Shown here piece by piece: positions 48,201-51,016 of a stretch of DNA of 64,000 nucleotides (its first letter is position 1; each line of letters starts with the position of its first letter). The position numbers and the translations under genes are program-made. The stretch covers positions 18,219,143 to 18,283,142 of the forward strand of contig OW203724.1 of NCBI GenBank assembly GCA_934045075.1. The letters are read 5' to 3'. Below the pieces are notes generated by a model. That model was given only the letters and a program-made list of their open reading frames with translations. It did not search any database and had not been told where the DNA came from. Source of the DNA: Yponomeuta sedellus. Lineage: Eukaryota; Arthropoda; Insecta; Lepidoptera; Yponomeutidae.

Positions 48201-51016
48201 GGGGAGACGTGCCTTCATTGAAATGCTCGTATTTATTTTGCCCTATATGGTCAACCTAACTACTATACTTTCTGTACCACCACGGTCAAAAAGCTACATA
48301 TAGATAGGTTGGTTGGCCTATATACCTATCGTCCCATTGTAGGGACTCTCACACAGACTCTCTTAGCAAGAGTATGGTCTTAATGACCCAACATGTCCTC
48401 TGCAGCTTTGATGACAAAGGTTTCCTCACGATATTTTCCTTAACGTTTTGCTAGTAGATAGTTCAACAACAATTTAAAAAATATAGATTTAGGATAGGCT
48501 ACTTATCTTATTGCGTAATAACATTACGGCAATCGAAGCAGGGCTTCGTGGCTTAGAAAAAATCCGACTACCACGCCTGGTTGCAAAAGGGTGGCCGTTG
48601 AGTTTTATATTTCATCAATAACAGCTGGGTAATTTCGGAATAAGGTTGCAGCAACGGCCAGGATTTTGCTTTGCTTTCCTGTAATGCATCTGAGGCGTCA
48701 TGAGTTTTGGATTCGGTCACTATAAATGAACCGATCAACAACGGTTTTTTATTTGTGTTGACGATGTGGGGACAGATAGGTAGCAAAGAGATGGCGGGTG
48801 ATTGTTTGTTCAGATTCTATAAATTAGTTTACGAACACGAAGCAAAGTGACGCTTACTTAACTTAGTGTAGGTAACTGACCAAGTAATCCATATACACAT
48901 CTAATTGATTGTTACCGCTAGATGCGCGGGCCTCATGAATAATGAAGGAGCTCTGAATCTTTGCCGAAATAAAACAAGGTAGTCATTGTGACGGAATCAG
49001 ACCGCGAAGTCCTTTCACCGAACCAGCAGAGCTGAGAGCCACAAATAGAGCTAATTGCTACCTTCATTCTCGTTAAGATGATGCAGTCAGATAGGCACCT
49101 TACCTACCTACTTGCTTCGTTAACTACGCTTGTCGATAGTTCTACGTATCATACTTACAGTGTGTCCCAAAACACATTCGAATAAATCTTCTACTACCTA
49201 TCCCTAAATTGATTCAGTAGCGCGATGCCGACTATCTTACCCCATGAGCTCTCGGTAACCTATAGATGTGTAATTGTGGGTTAGGTATCTGAGCTTTGTG
49301 GTTTGAAGGTTAGCTTGAAATAAAACTTGTAGAGTAAAAAACTAGAGAGTGATCTCGTAATTAAAAAAACAAGCACCATGTGAGAATTAAAATATTGGTA
49401 AATAATAAGGACTAATTTGGGACTAATTCGTTGATGAAGCAAAGGTGATTTGTCCGGATCGTGGCAAGTGGCAGTCCCCGGTCTCTGCCTACCTCTCTGG
49501 GATAATGGCGTGAGGTTACGTACCTATGTAATTTGGGATAACCACACGCCAGAGGCAAAATGTCGCCGAGAAAGTAGTATTTTATCAGACATTTATTTTT
49601 CGCGTGTTCAGTCTGAACAAAACCTATAGGAGCTTTAGCAACAAAAGTAGTAAATAAAATATCGACTGCCCCTCATCAGACTTCAACAAAATTTCCAAAA
49701 ACTCTGCCAAGTGGTGTCGGTACCTCCACGTTTACACCTGTCGCGATCACTTTCCACCCTCAAAATTCGAACCTCGGTCCTCACAAGACCCTTTCCTTCC
49801 GCCCGGCAGGAATTCAACGTCCTCGACACTCAACCAGCGGAGTACCAGCTCCTGACAGCGGAGACCATCTCCTCCAACCAGACCGCATTCTGGCTCGGTT
49901 GGACGACGCTGTTCCTGGGCGTCATGCTGCTGCTTTGCGTCATGATGTGCCTCTCCCAGCGGGCAGACTACGCTAGGAGGTTGAAGGCGGCCACTGCTAC
50001 CGCCTACGGTTTGTTACTTTAATTGGCGTATTTTGAACAAGTCTGCATATGGTCCTACAATCGATGCACTAATCACAGATGTTACATGCTGTAGGTAGTT
50101 TTAGATGTAGTGTATCAAATTGTTAGTTCACAAACGGTAATCGGTTCTAAAATGTAGTTTGTACGCTACAATTACCTACTTTCCTCTGTGCTCTCAACTC
50201 ATTGAGTTACAATATACGTGCGTTTATTTTATAATTTACCCAAAATATGAAATAAGAGACATATGCCAAACAGAGGGCGACTTCCATTGCCGATGTAGTC
50301 AGATAGAAAACGGGACTTTCTGTGTTAACTATTGCATTTTATTGTGATTATTGTTTTGGCCCCACAAAATGCATGACTCGCGTCGGCGTCCTACTACTAC
50401 TAATTAGACTGGACCGCGTTTCTTAAAACTTCCGTCGAGTCAACTACGACAATTCGATTTACATTGCGTAGACTACACCTAATTTTTAATCTGTAGATTA
50501 ATCGACATTGCATTGTACATCGAAGTCATAGCAAACCATGAATTTCTTTTCGTTCTTTTTCTTAGGAATAATTATAGTTCAAACCCAGTAATTACATTTA
50601 CGACAAGGACTCTGTTGGACCGGCATAAAATATCATCTACCCTAACTCCACCCCTCTATGTTACAGCCTCGCCGACTCCCGGGGAATCGGACATGACGCT
50701 CCGCAGCTCGGGTGGCCGCGTACCCAATACAAACAAGCACAGTACAAAAGGCTCTAACCCTATCTGGCTCCACGCCTATGAAAACGACTGGTACAAGTCT
50801 GACGACCAACTTAGCCGCTCCGAGCGCGATTCTCTCGATGAAAACGCCGTTGACCAGGACATCTCCAACGAGAAACCCTACTTCATAACCACGGCCGCCT
50901 ACCCTTCCATAGAGTCAACAGACGCCGATGCGCAGACCAACCAAGCCACCTACGACTTCTACCAACAACTGGAACAGATGAAAAACGCCAAAAACATGGA
51001 GACTACTGAATTGTGA
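9052..51016 (+). CDS. Cad87A: CDH23/Cad87A-like cadherin, complete gene (28 coding exons)
   Basis: Large single-pass adhesion receptor. Joined exons: 9052-9256, 11504-11655, 12311-12529, 12882-13173, 14742-14914, 16927-17124, 17271-17464, 17838-18038, 18573-18850, 19651-19808, 20237-20392, 21086-21265, 22386-22520, 24177-24361, 24761-24922, 26916-27013, 29941-30104, 32145-32312, 33986-34143, 36133-36314, 42583-42812, 43215-43403, 44003-44283, 44988-45228, 46239-46424, 47515-47850, 49810-50008, 50667-51016. All introns are GT-AG and all phases match, giving 1889 aa. Seen: a signal peptide (residues 1 to ~43), thirteen DxNDN-type linkers implying about 13-14 cadherin repeats, LDRE motifs, a membrane-adjacent domain (~1596-1715), a TM helix (~1733-1756) and a cytoplasmic tail ending TTEL. 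Insect Cad87A is of similar length (about 1975 aa in Drosophila, from memory). Calcium-dependent adhesion at the plasma membrane is inferred from the family. The symbol is a best match from memory; a related midgut-cadherin paralogue is the main alternative. Confidence 0.85.
9490..9790 (-). repeat. tRNA-derived SINE family C
   Basis: Reverse-oriented copy in intron 1: cctcacgatgtttccctt, agcgagtgttattgctacta and a box-B-like ccggaattcgaaccgcc at the right end. Confidence 0.65.
10525..10570 (-). repeat. interspersed repeat fragment
   Basis: cagtggggacattcaagggt in intron 1. Confidence 0.5.
10880..10913 (+). repeat. perfect 14-bp hairpin
   Basis: gccccggtctgtgg and its complement around loop atgcca, GC-rich in AT-rich intron 1. 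Confidence 0.85.
10950..11110 (+). repeat. interspersed repeat, tacaataaagaata family
   Basis: gcctggaagaaattgctatc, ataaggccgccaattgtaca and tacaataaagaatattctta, forward copy in intron 1. Confidence 0.65.
11504..11655 (+). CDS. Cad87A: cadherin exon 2
   Basis: Residues 69-119, first cadherin repeat, with VDPDGDP and the LDRE calcium-site motif at its end. Acceptor ttttgcag, donor GTAAGT; phase 1 in, phase 0 out. Confidence 0.85.
11991..12300 (+). repeat. tRNA-derived repeat family A, long copy
   Basis: Begins ttagcacgggttagtgcatt, has a ~190-bp body, then a tRNA-like cloverleaf region (12192-12263) and the tail cctctaaataggtttttaaa. Anticodon-position bases read GGA. Confidence 0.85.
12311..12529 (+). 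CDS. Cad87A: cadherin exon 3
   Basis: Residues 120-192: end of repeat 1 with linker VEDVNDNEP, then the start of repeat 2 with KDLDEGAYG. Acceptor tttgtttcag, donor GTGAGT; 73 codons, phase 0 on both sides. The acceptor lies about 50 bp after a tRNA-derived repeat. Confidence 0.9.
12648..12699 (+). repeat. 23-bp inverted repeat
   Basis: acgttccgatttttatgttt and onward, with one mismatch to its partner, 6-nt loop; intron 3. Confidence 0.75.
12882..13173 (+). CDS. Cad87A: cadherin exon 4
   Basis: Residues 193-289: rest of repeat 2 (SPLDYEKKSLYQL), linker VQDVEDQPPEF and the start of repeat 3. Acceptor aatttgcag, donor GTCAGT after CAA-G; phase 0 in, phase 1 out. Confidence 0.9.
13405..14022 (+). 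mobile_element. MITE, Harbinger-like, 618 bp
   Basis: Ends ggccgatattagactatcat and its near-complement, flanked by TAA on both sides. The interior is AT-rich without coding potential and carries further inverted tatcatag-like motifs. Confidence 0.7.
14127..14215 (+). repeat. family A tail fragment
   Basis: From the T-arm end cggcatgggtg through cctctaaataggtttttaaa to ttagcacgggttagtgcatt. Confidence 0.8.
14490..14600 (+). repeat. RTE-like LINE 3' end fragment
   Basis: Encodes the end EDRALWRS and continues gctatgtccagtagtggact and gctgatcacgatgatgacc, the typical 3' tail. Confidence 0.65.
14742..14914 (+). CDS. Cad87A: cadherin exon 5
   Basis: Residues 290-347: VRAVDGDRGINNRI and PLDREDP of repeat 3. 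Acceptor tttatacag, donor GTAAGT; phase 1 in, phase 0 out. Confidence 0.9.
15095..15204 (-). repeat. family A fragment, partly inverted
   Basis: Reverse-strand tail and 3' tRNA half to ctctggctatcc, joined directly to a forward ttagcacgggtcagtgcatt segment. Confidence 0.8.
15207..16486 (+). mobile_element. mariner element, degenerate
   Basis: Tc1/mariner element of ~1.28 kb in cadherin intron 5. The terminal inverted repeats (15207-15230 and 16459-16482) match over 24 bp, beginning ggctgctacttatgtatgcg. The left end abuts TA and the right end a TATA. The left end lies against the tail of a tRNA-derived repeat. Confidence 0.85.
15375..16421 (+). pseudogene. mariner transposase pseudogene
   Basis: Similarity starts at ATG 15375 (MELTRENIRAM) and ends at TAA 16421 after EYFEKQ. 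The frame is broken at about 15453-15460 (premature TAA after CLDQ, one base lost) and again at about 16005-16015. DD34D catalytic motifs remain visible: TGDESWIY, HHDNASCH, YSPDLAPNDFYLFP. Inactive as it stands. Confidence 0.85.
16751..16853 (+). repeat. GT/GCGT-rich microsatellite
   Basis: Imperfect (GTGC)n and (GT)n just upstream of cadherin exon 6. Open frames on both strands are repeat artefacts. Confidence 0.9.
16927..17124 (+). CDS. Cad87A: cadherin exon 6
   Basis: Residues 348-413: linker VTDVNDETPKF into repeat 4. Acceptor gtcctacag, donor GTATGT; 66 codons, phase 0. The exon lies just downstream of a GT/GCGT microsatellite. Confidence 0.9.
17271..17464 (+). CDS. Cad87A: cadherin exon 7
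   Basis: Residues 414-477: GKNGTFELYLEGDNGVFDV and SSLDYEKVT of repeat 4. Acceptor ttactttcag, donor GTGCGT, ends phase 2. A second acceptor 33 nt upstream (exon start 17238) would add 11 open in-frame codons. Confidence 0.9.
17575..17790 (-). repeat. tRNA-derived SINE family C
   Basis: gttttccttcaccttcagcg, then tgccggggctcgaactcac and gagaagccgccgttctacac to ctccgctatcaccgctc, the reverse of a tRNA-like head. In intron 7. Confidence 0.75.
17838..18038 (+). CDS. Cad87A: cadherin exon 8
   Basis: Residues 478-544: linker IKDENDNFPEF, then QALDQDSDNYGTRG of repeat 5. Acceptor tcccacag, donor GTAAGT; phase 2 on both sides. A SINE-like repeat lies directly upstream. Confidence 0.9.
18320..18455 (+). 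repeat. interspersed repeat, tacaataaagaata family
   Basis: gtctggaagaaattgctttt and ataaggccgccaattgtatt, ending gtacaataaagaatattctt. A second copy of the end follows at 18497-18520, just before exon 9. Confidence 0.65.
18573..18850 (+). CDS. Cad87A: cadherin exon 9
   Basis: Residues 545-637: SFDREQVTTYYLTVEARD, linker IEDVNDNVPMF, then EARDIDLNG of repeat 6. Acceptor cactttcag, donor GTAAGC; phase 2 in, phase 1 out. Confidence 0.9.
18870..19040 (+). repeat. lepidopteran interspersed repeat (ggcggtacgaag family)
   Basis: ctgaatgtgttggtaagcgc, gctgaaccgatttcgctaat and ggcggtacgaggttcgttgg, beginning 20 bp inside intron 9. Confidence 0.6.
19651..19808 (+). CDS. Cad87A: cadherin exon 10
   Basis: Residues 638-690: TKNSHIEYSIVGGDYRRNF and FDFEQIPGD of repeat 6. 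Acceptor tcacctgcag, donor GTGAGT; phase 1 in, phase 0 out. Confidence 0.9.
19920..20115 (+). repeat. interspersed repeat, longer copy
   Basis: ggcacgggtctctacctgcg, ccatactccaccacgggggc and tgacagccggcaccgacggc in intron 10; 70-80% like 21955-22200 by eye. Confidence 0.65.
20237..20392 (+). CDS. Cad87A: cadherin exon 11
   Basis: Residues 691-742: VRARDFGTPSLSS, linker VQDVNDHAPMF and the start of repeat 7 (SIPEDMPGGTSVLE). Acceptor ttcactag, donor GTAGGC; 52 codons, phase 0. Confidence 0.9.
20500..20580 (+). repeat. SINE B-related tail fragment
   Basis: cacagggtatccaagtgtgg, then (TTA)n-like end, in intron 11. Confidence 0.5.
21086..21265 (+). CDS. Cad87A: cadherin exon 12 (3' edge duplicated downstream)
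   Basis: Residues 743-802: VKARDADGAAPNNRLVYRI and LDPDKTNPKSNRYTLTV of repeat 7. Acceptor tttgtccag, donor GTAAGT; 60 codons, phase 0. The 3' part of this exon and its donor recur three times in the following intron; this is the only copy with an acceptor and the ADG calcium motif. Confidence 0.9.
21330..21890 (+). repeat. tandem copies of exon-12 3' junction
   Basis: Three decayed copies of the last ~150 bp of exon 12 plus ~65 bp of intron. Donors: 21266 (real), 21479, 21698 and a mutated site at 21869. Spacing 213, 219 and 171 bp. Copies contain in-frame stops such as tcctcctag. Confidence 0.92.
21955..22290 (+). repeat. interspersed repeat, longer copy
   Basis: gatatcaacccttgtatatc, ccatactccaccacgggggc and tgacagccggcaccaacggc in intron 12, directly after the exon-12 junction copies. 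Confidence 0.65.
22386..22520 (+). CDS. Cad87A: cadherin exon 13
   Basis: Residues 803-847: VALDGGIGEHQLSAAVLVN and linker IVDVNNKPPVF, ending VTIKENTQ. Acceptor ttccgcag, donor GTAATG; 45 codons, phase 0. The linker has NN where most repeats have ND. Confidence 0.9.
22524..22746 (-). repeat. SINE family B, full copy
   Basis: On the reverse strand: tRNA-like head with box A/B (ggtagcgcatctacctacca, gggttcgaatcccggc), A-tract, body and ttatgtta-type tail. Lies in intron 13. Confidence 0.85.
23222..23371 (+). repeat. family A foldback copy
   Basis: Reverse 3' tRNA half (cccgcaacctctggc), loop tatccgt, then the forward 3' half and the family tail to ttagcacgggtaagtgcatt. Left arm internally deleted. 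Confidence 0.85.
23765..23937 (+). repeat. family A copy with intact cloverleaf region
   Basis: Body aatacagagaatattgtaaa, tRNA-like gcccattagctcagttgg to ggcatgggtg, shortened tail. Confidence 0.85.
24177..24361 (+). CDS. Cad87A: cadherin exon 14
   Basis: Residues 848-908: GTLIYRAEAHDPDEQPVLRY and NAVDGTLTIVR of repeat 8. Acceptor gatcgcag, donor GTAAAG, phase 2 out. Confidence 0.9.
24761..24922 (+). CDS. Cad87A: cadherin exon 15 (source of 9-copy array)
   Basis: Residues 909-962: LIDRERVETVRLVLTVEDMA and linker VADENDNNPKF. Acceptor tctccccag, donor GTAATA; phase 2 on both sides. Its last ~134 bp plus ~27 bp of intron are the unit of the array that follows. This copy is chosen because it alone has the acceptor and LIDRE motif intact and joins exons 14 and 16 in frame. 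Confidence 0.88.
24950..26346 (+). repeat. tandem array of exon-15 junctions, 9 copies of ~161 bp
   Basis: Each unit holds the last ~134 bp of exon 15, its donor and ~27 bp of intron. Donor positions: 24923 (real), then 25084, 25245, 25406, 25567, 25728, 25888, 26048, ~26208 (mutated to GA) and ~26346 (decayed). Copies 1-2 and 3-4 repeat as a 322-bp pair (ctag...gccgcC...ccgAaa versus atag...gccgcT...ccgGaa). No copy has the real acceptor. Confidence 0.95.
26706..26840 (+). pseudogene. decayed full copy of exon 15
   Basis: Acceptor-like tttccccag at about 26719 followed by the LIDRERVE coding sequence and the VEDMAAVEDS segment, then a deletion and loss of the linker and donor. Unlike the array units it includes the acceptor side. 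Confidence 0.75.
26916..27013 (+). CDS. Cad87A: cadherin exon 16
   Basis: Residues 963-995: AAITENSKNGVNIATVVADD then ADKNRTMTYFLE of repeat 9. Acceptor tatcttag, donor GTAATT; phase 2 in, phase 1 out. It is the first intact exon after the exon-15 array. Confidence 0.88.
27313..27349 (+). repeat. perfect 16-bp hairpin
   Basis: aagtcacatccagggt, loop ccccc, complement; intron 16. Confidence 0.85.
27470..27700 (-). pseudogene. retroelement-like protein fragment
   Basis: Reverse strand reads FVRELGRRLRDQDRDLKDRG and AYLGQRVSLAVQRGNAASVL, a repetitive-protein signature I associate with insect retroelement ORFs, without a precise family. Short and interrupted; in intron 16. Confidence 0.35.
27970..28122 (-). 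repeat. SINE family B, head truncated
   Basis: ataacataacataacattta tail, body and A-tract; the head is replaced by a family A foldback. Confidence 0.8.
28105..28210 (+). repeat. family A foldback copy
   Basis: Inverted T-arm (gtttcgaacccgcgaccgct), then forward ccagaggtcgcgggttcgag and tail. Fused to a family B SINE on its left. Confidence 0.8.
29578..29805 (+). mobile_element. foldback element with perfect 63-bp inverted repeats
   Basis: Arms 29578-29640 and 29714-29776 are perfect inverted copies around a 73-nt loop. A 12-bp direct repeat agaattaaagaa flanks the interval (29566-29577 and 29806-29817), leaving a 29-nt tail after the right arm. Class unclear. Confidence 0.85.
29941..30104 (+). 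CDS. Cad87A: cadherin exon 17
   Basis: Residues 996-1050: LDSKTGEIVVASKIDHEVYP and VKAVDSGIPPRHSV of repeat 9. Acceptor atcaacag, donor GTGTGT; phase 1 in, phase 0 out. Confidence 0.9.
30297..30375 (-). repeat. family A tail fragment, reverse
   Basis: tttttaatgcactaacccgtgctaagg followed by a degraded tail. Confidence 0.65.
30493..30680 (+). repeat. family A foldback, 65-bp arms
   Basis: Arms 30493-30557 and 30565-30629 pair almost perfectly around the 7-nt loop acggata, the anticodon loop of the tRNA-like unit. Followed by the family 3' segment ttagcacgggttagtgcatt. Confidence 0.92.
30755..31000 (+). repeat. interspersed repeat with RTE-like tail
   Basis: gctgtgtggtgtcggcctag, gcgggtgtcgtaaaaggcga and the ending gctatgtccagcagtggact. 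The first part recurs at 42900-42977. Confidence 0.65.
31075..31800 (+). repeat. repeat-like region with cgagcg-type palindromic motifs
   Basis: Many gagc-agcgag motifs and inverted segments such as gaaccctgagcggagcgaag facing gtgtagccaggggttcat, in intron 17. No coding sense; origin unknown. Confidence 0.5.
31366..31408 (+). repeat. perfect 18-bp hairpin
   Basis: cattgaatttgaagtaag, 7-nt loop, complement; intron 17. Confidence 0.85.
32145..32312 (+). CDS. Cad87A: cadherin exon 18 (partly duplicated downstream)
   Basis: Residues 1051-1106: linker VLDENDNNPYF, then AARDADSDQFGHVTHLLD of repeat 10. Acceptor cggcccag, donor GTGAGT; 56 codons, phase 0. A split duplicate lies at 33018-33140 and about 33365-33422. 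Confidence 0.9.
32396..32779 (+). mobile_element. MITE with 24-bp inverted ends
   Basis: Terminal repeats starting gaagggtgcaaaggaagaac with one mismatch between arms, 384 bp long, actt on both sides. Non-coding. In cadherin intron 18. Confidence 0.7.
33018..33140 (+). pseudogene. duplicate of exon-18 3' half
   Basis: Encodes PGTVVAVVATRDADSDMFGH and the HLLDHLSSQ end, then a donor-like cag|gtagac and intron sequence matching the start of intron 18. It lacks a usable acceptor. Confidence 0.85.
33340..33425 (+). pseudogene. fragment of exon-18 5' half
   Basis: aacccgtacttcgaggcggg and the following gtgagtgaggccgcc match the beginning of exon 18 but lie downstream of the duplicated 3' half, so the duplicate is permuted. 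Confidence 0.75.
33628..33814 (+). mobile_element. GC-rich MITE, Harbinger-like
   Basis: 187 bp with imperfect inverted ends (gggcgcgtgtcgacgaga and its partner) flanked by TTA on both sides. The interior is very GC-rich (ccgggccggcgccggcccgg). The TTA duplication suggests PIF/Harbinger (inference). Confidence 0.75.
33986..34143 (+). CDS. Cad87A: cadherin exon 19
   Basis: Residues 1107-1158: GKFLINAETGSLTVSDWLDR and VVEAWDNYQFGYLSGE of repeat 10. Acceptor gtccccag, donor GTAAGT; phase 2 out. Confidence 0.9.
34165..34515 (+). repeat. RTE-like LINE fragment (ORF C-terminus and tail)
   Basis: Encodes ERAMLGMSLVDRVPNVEIRR and KLKWRWAGHLEG, the conserved C-terminal region of RTE-type endonuclease/reverse transcriptases, with frame breaks after it. 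The tail is degraded (tgcccagcagtgggttgat). It begins within 25 bp of the exon-19 donor. Confidence 0.75.
34520..34682 (-). repeat. SINE family B, partial head
   Basis: Body and box B (gggttcgaacccgggacctc in window orientation); ends before box A. First of two head-to-tail copies. Confidence 0.8.
34699..34897 (-). repeat. SINE family B, full copy
   Basis: Second tandem copy in intron 19, with complete tRNA-like head at its right end. Confidence 0.85.
35245..36110 (+). repeat. tandem copies of exon-20 acceptor side
   Basis: Decayed copies with acceptor-like cttcccgtgcag ending at 35504, 35850 and 35999, plus an older copy at about 35256, before the real acceptor at 36132. The unit is ~45 bp of intron plus the first ~100 bp of exon 20. 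A SINE (35626-35835) has inserted into one unit. Confidence 0.9.
35626..35835 (+). repeat. SINE family B, inserted in exon-20 array
   Basis: Head cgacctgtgtggcgtagcgg to tail gtatgtaaatgttatgttat; forward strand, interrupts one unit of the junction array. Confidence 0.85.
36133..36314 (+). CDS. Cad87A: cadherin exon 20 (5' edge duplicated upstream)
   Basis: Residues 1159-1219: linker VEDVNDNPPVL, then VRATDRDDSATPNGRVQF of repeat 11. Acceptor cccgtgcag, donor GTAAGA; phase 2 in, phase 1 out. Four decayed copies of its acceptor side precede it (35245-36110); only this copy reads through to a donor. Confidence 0.88.
36439..36514 (+). repeat. nested inverted repeat
   Basis: 22-bp perfect arms starting gagagaagtgatttatgtct. 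The left arm also pairs locally (atttatgtctat/atagacataaat), giving two alternative hairpins. Intron 20. Confidence 0.8.
36720..36950 (-). repeat. tRNA-derived SINE family C
   Basis: agagtatgggcttagttacc, cctcacgatgttttagcttg and a degraded head ending cctactgagctatcgg. In intron 20. Confidence 0.65.
37295..37400 (-). repeat. RTE-like LINE 3' end fragment
   Basis: On the reverse strand encodes SEDIRKDVQWRGLREAYVQQ then the tail. It lies 30 bp upstream of the LTR element. Confidence 0.7.
37436..37505 (+). repeat. 5' LTR, 70 bp
   Basis: Starts tgtagggtag and ends gacgttaca; identical to the 3' LTR. Confidence 0.92.
37579..41598 (+). CDS. gag-pol polyprotein of mag-like element
   Basis: One uninterrupted frame of 1339 codons from ATG 37579; the frame is open from 37543 but has no earlier ATG. 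In order: a gag capsid-like region (~1-200), two zinc knuckles (CWRC at 223 and CDGCHERGHLKVMC at 242), an aspartic protease with DTG at 307-309, a reverse transcriptase with FLDD at 586-589, RNase H with VDSSAYGLGAVLAH, an integrase zinc finger HX3H...CX2C, then a catalytic triad D1017, D1070, E1106 with DD35E spacing. Gag and pol are fused without a frameshift. All motifs expected for replication by reverse transcription and integration are visible, so this copy may be autonomous. Confidence 0.92.
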   Translation: MPIGKLEPFDLNSKQWPAYIRRVNQFILLNEIKEELKVPMLITVVGEATYSLMCDLCSPIHPESKPFDELVRLVTEHLEPQRSEIAERHVFRLRRQRPGEPLVEYLQHLKHLATTCNFGNKLEENLRDQFVSGLASEVMRSRIFAERNIEYKAAVELALALEAAERHAEVSGATLVAGTSGGGGAPGAGAVAESLHQARARRGAGAVPRRRGEQGGQAQALECWRCGKAHRPDRCRYVHYNCDGCHERGHLKVMCKNVQKSSRVRQNYVSDDDSDTDFFNIDVITQGNKPYFTKVVVENCELEWEIDTGSRISAISDILYEEKFSHKVLQKDDLLLRCYSGLRIETLGFITVDVKLNNVLARNLKLYVIKKGSRPLLGREWMRTLKISQINFHNIVTSDNLISRLCAEFPEVLTEKLGTCKQTIRLQLTDDQPVYVRARPIPIALKARVEQELGRLEKDGTIFRIENSKYGTPIVPVIKENGDIRICGDYKITVNPKLKRDYYPLPRIDELFASLSGGEKYSKIDLKHAYEQCMLANEDSQHFAAITTHIGTFAYRRTPYGLSCIPEKFQKIMEETLRGVPGTVVFLDDICVTGANDEAHIGNLRAVLERLRYMGLTVKLSKCKFMQNSVKYLGFIIDRHGLHPDPEKLEAISKAPRPGDVTQLKSFLGMLNYYGKFIPNLSSLLHPLHQLLRKDNAWNWDSNCERAFKEAKQSLLCERVLAHYNEGLPLVLSVDSSAYGLGAVLAHCYADGSERPVSCVSRTLNEAEKNYSQLDKEALAIFFGVIKHHQYLYGRTFVLRTDHQPLSYIFGTKSGIPQTAASRLQRWAARLAAYDFKVQFVRSTENGPADALSRLPLGQEGHHRDNTATYVNIIEESLPISFKDIAMETKKDKVLCKIYSYVLFGWPVKAGSEDEKPYFNRKGEIAMDAGCLLFRYRVIIPDKLQRLVLNEIHEGHLGMNKMKNLARNYVYWANLDRDIEELVRACDSCRVVRDAQPRAQVHPWEFPLHPWHRIHADFADCAGKRYLIIVDANTKWIEAIAMSGTDAKSTISVLRSVFARFGLPSQLVTDNGPPFFSIEFKSFCVNNCIKPVTTAPYRPQGNGAAENAVKTVKKAIKRAIHDGVDVPTALSKFLMQYRNSEHATTGVSPAMALLGRPLRSRLDALRPNVAATVEAAQDRQVAAARGRDPRLQVGDTVLARDYTVRGEKWSEGELVRQTGPVSFEVDMGQGTRWRRHADQLVPTSSPSTGSNRYSLSRTSSNAKELEVNKPIEGKVNDGADDTFEDASAGSGGEERDVGQSPQQLAQVTQPGLASSPPLQAGASKRAQRAYQRAMRANAK
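41769..41838 (+). repeat. 3' LTR, 70 bp
   Basis: Identical to the 5' LTR, followed by the gcatc duplication; preceded by a polypurine tract. Confidence 0.92.
42025..42230 (-). repeat. tRNA-derived SINE family C
   Basis: cctcacgatgttttccttca, ggtacatgcccgcactcggg and actcactgagctaccaccgc. In intron 20, after the LTR element. Confidence 0.75.
42284..42390 (+). repeat. family A copy, tRNA-like part and tail
   Basis: gcccattagctcagttggga to ggcatgggtg (42284-42355), then tail. The loop reads acggtta here. Confidence 0.8.
42583..42812 (+). CDS. Cad87A: cadherin exon 21
   Basis: Residues 1220-1296: NYTLAVEARDLGTPANVARG, linker VSDYNDHAPVF and the start of repeat 12. Acceptor tcctcacag, donor GTGAGT; phase 1 in, phase 0 out. 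The intron before it (6.3 kb) holds the LTR element. Confidence 0.9.
42900..42977 (+). repeat. interspersed repeat fragment
   Basis: Matches the first part of the 30755-31000 repeat (gcctagagaatagcaccaat). Confidence 0.65.
43215..43403 (+). CDS. Cad87A: cadherin exon 22 (3' edge duplicated downstream)
   Basis: Residues 1297-1359: VEVRAIDADIGPNGAVRYRL and SQPLDRDKQAVYQ of repeat 12. Acceptor gtccaccag, donor GTGAGA; 63 codons, phase 0. Three decayed copies of its last ~45 bp follow. Confidence 0.9.
43425..43590 (+). repeat. tandem copies of exon-22 3' junction
   Basis: Three short copies of the sequence coding SQPLDRDKQAVYQ with donors at 43476 (gtgagg) and 43540 (gtaaga); the last copy is truncated. 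Spacing 72 and 64 bp. Confidence 0.9.
44003..44283 (+). CDS. Cad87A: cadherin exon 23
   Basis: Residues 1360-1452: LRIEAYDLGTPTPLSSDLDL, the divergent linker VRNVDNYRPRF and a repeat with VIERDEIDRGDEPPLP. Acceptor cctttgcag, donor GTGAGG, phase 2 out. The linker lacks the usual DxND acidic pattern, so this junction may bind less calcium (inference). Confidence 0.9.
44988..45228 (+). CDS. Cad87A: cadherin exon 24
   Basis: Residues 1453-1533: KPLDREERSEYTLTVLATED and linker VNDLNDNSPTF, start of the last repeat. Acceptor tgttccag, donor GTGAGT; phase 2 in, phase 0 out. Confidence 0.9.
45265..45345 (+). repeat. SINE B-related tail fragment
   Basis: ttcctggttactataacaca and gggtatactagtttgggg in intron 24. 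Confidence 0.5.
45395..45655 (+). repeat. family A: reverse tail joined to forward copy
   Basis: Reverse tail and T-arm (45395-45482), then a forward body and tRNA-like unit (about 45553-45625) with one extra base in the acceptor stem. Confidence 0.8.
46239..46424 (+). CDS. Cad87A: cadherin exon 25
   Basis: Residues 1534-1595: ATDTDEGDNAKISYYLIGDV and VNEETGAVSLNFDPQKG, the last cadherin repeat. Acceptor ttccacag, donor GTAAGT; 62 codons, phase 0. Confidence 0.9.
46482..46765 (-). repeat. family A, near full-length reverse copy
   Basis: Reverse-strand tail, tRNA-like unit and the complete ~190-bp body ending near cacatggttatattattttt. Confidence 0.85.
47147..47453 (+). mobile_element. probable MITE in intron 26
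   Basis: Inverted ends ccatacaaaagtagtttggt and the complement near 47427-47453 with one mismatch, about 307 bp. No clear target duplication. Confidence 0.55.
47515..47850 (+). CDS. Cad87A: cadherin exon 26: membrane-adjacent domain
   Basis: Residues 1596-1707. AHVFIYLLREDQRVRFVLRA, then KSVVNIDDVRVHENRDGSV and VLRIVDKNIEQLDDLFK match, from memory, the non-cadherin membrane-proximal region of CDH23/PCDH15-type proteins. This exon is the strongest evidence for the CDH23/Cad87A class. Acceptor tcccgccag, donor GTGGGT; 112 codons, phase 0. Confidence 0.9.
47851..49809 (+). other. cadherin intron 26
   Basis: 2 kb with one SINE-related fragment near its start. Bases 48160-49800 show no recognisable gene or element. 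Confidence 0.7.
47935..48155 (+). repeat. SINE B-related fragment
   Basis: ggttaccttatcacagggta, tcctagttttggaccagg, then ACA-rich sequence and (TTA)n in intron 26. Confidence 0.5.
49810..50008 (+). CDS. Cad87A: cadherin exon 27: transmembrane helix
   Basis: Residues 1708-1773. FNVLDTQPAEY precedes the hydrophobic helix AFWLGWTTLFLGVMLLLCVM, then CLSQRADYARRLKAATATAY. Acceptor gcccggcag, donor GTTTGT, phase 1 out. The arrangement FNVLD-Q-P before the helix is like CDH23. Confidence 0.9.
50009..50666 (+). other. cadherin intron 27
   Basis: AT-rich, nothing recognised; separates the TM exon from the cytoplasmic exon. Confidence 0.75.
50667..51016 (+). CDS. Cad87A: cadherin exon 28: cytoplasmic tail and stop
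   Basis: Residues 1774-1889 and TGA. Contains NTNKHSTKGSNPIWLHAYEN and an acidic, Ser-rich stretch, and ends METTEL, a class I PDZ-ligand pattern. Acceptor atgttacag, phase 1 in. AATAAA follows 93 nt after the stop. Confidence 0.9.
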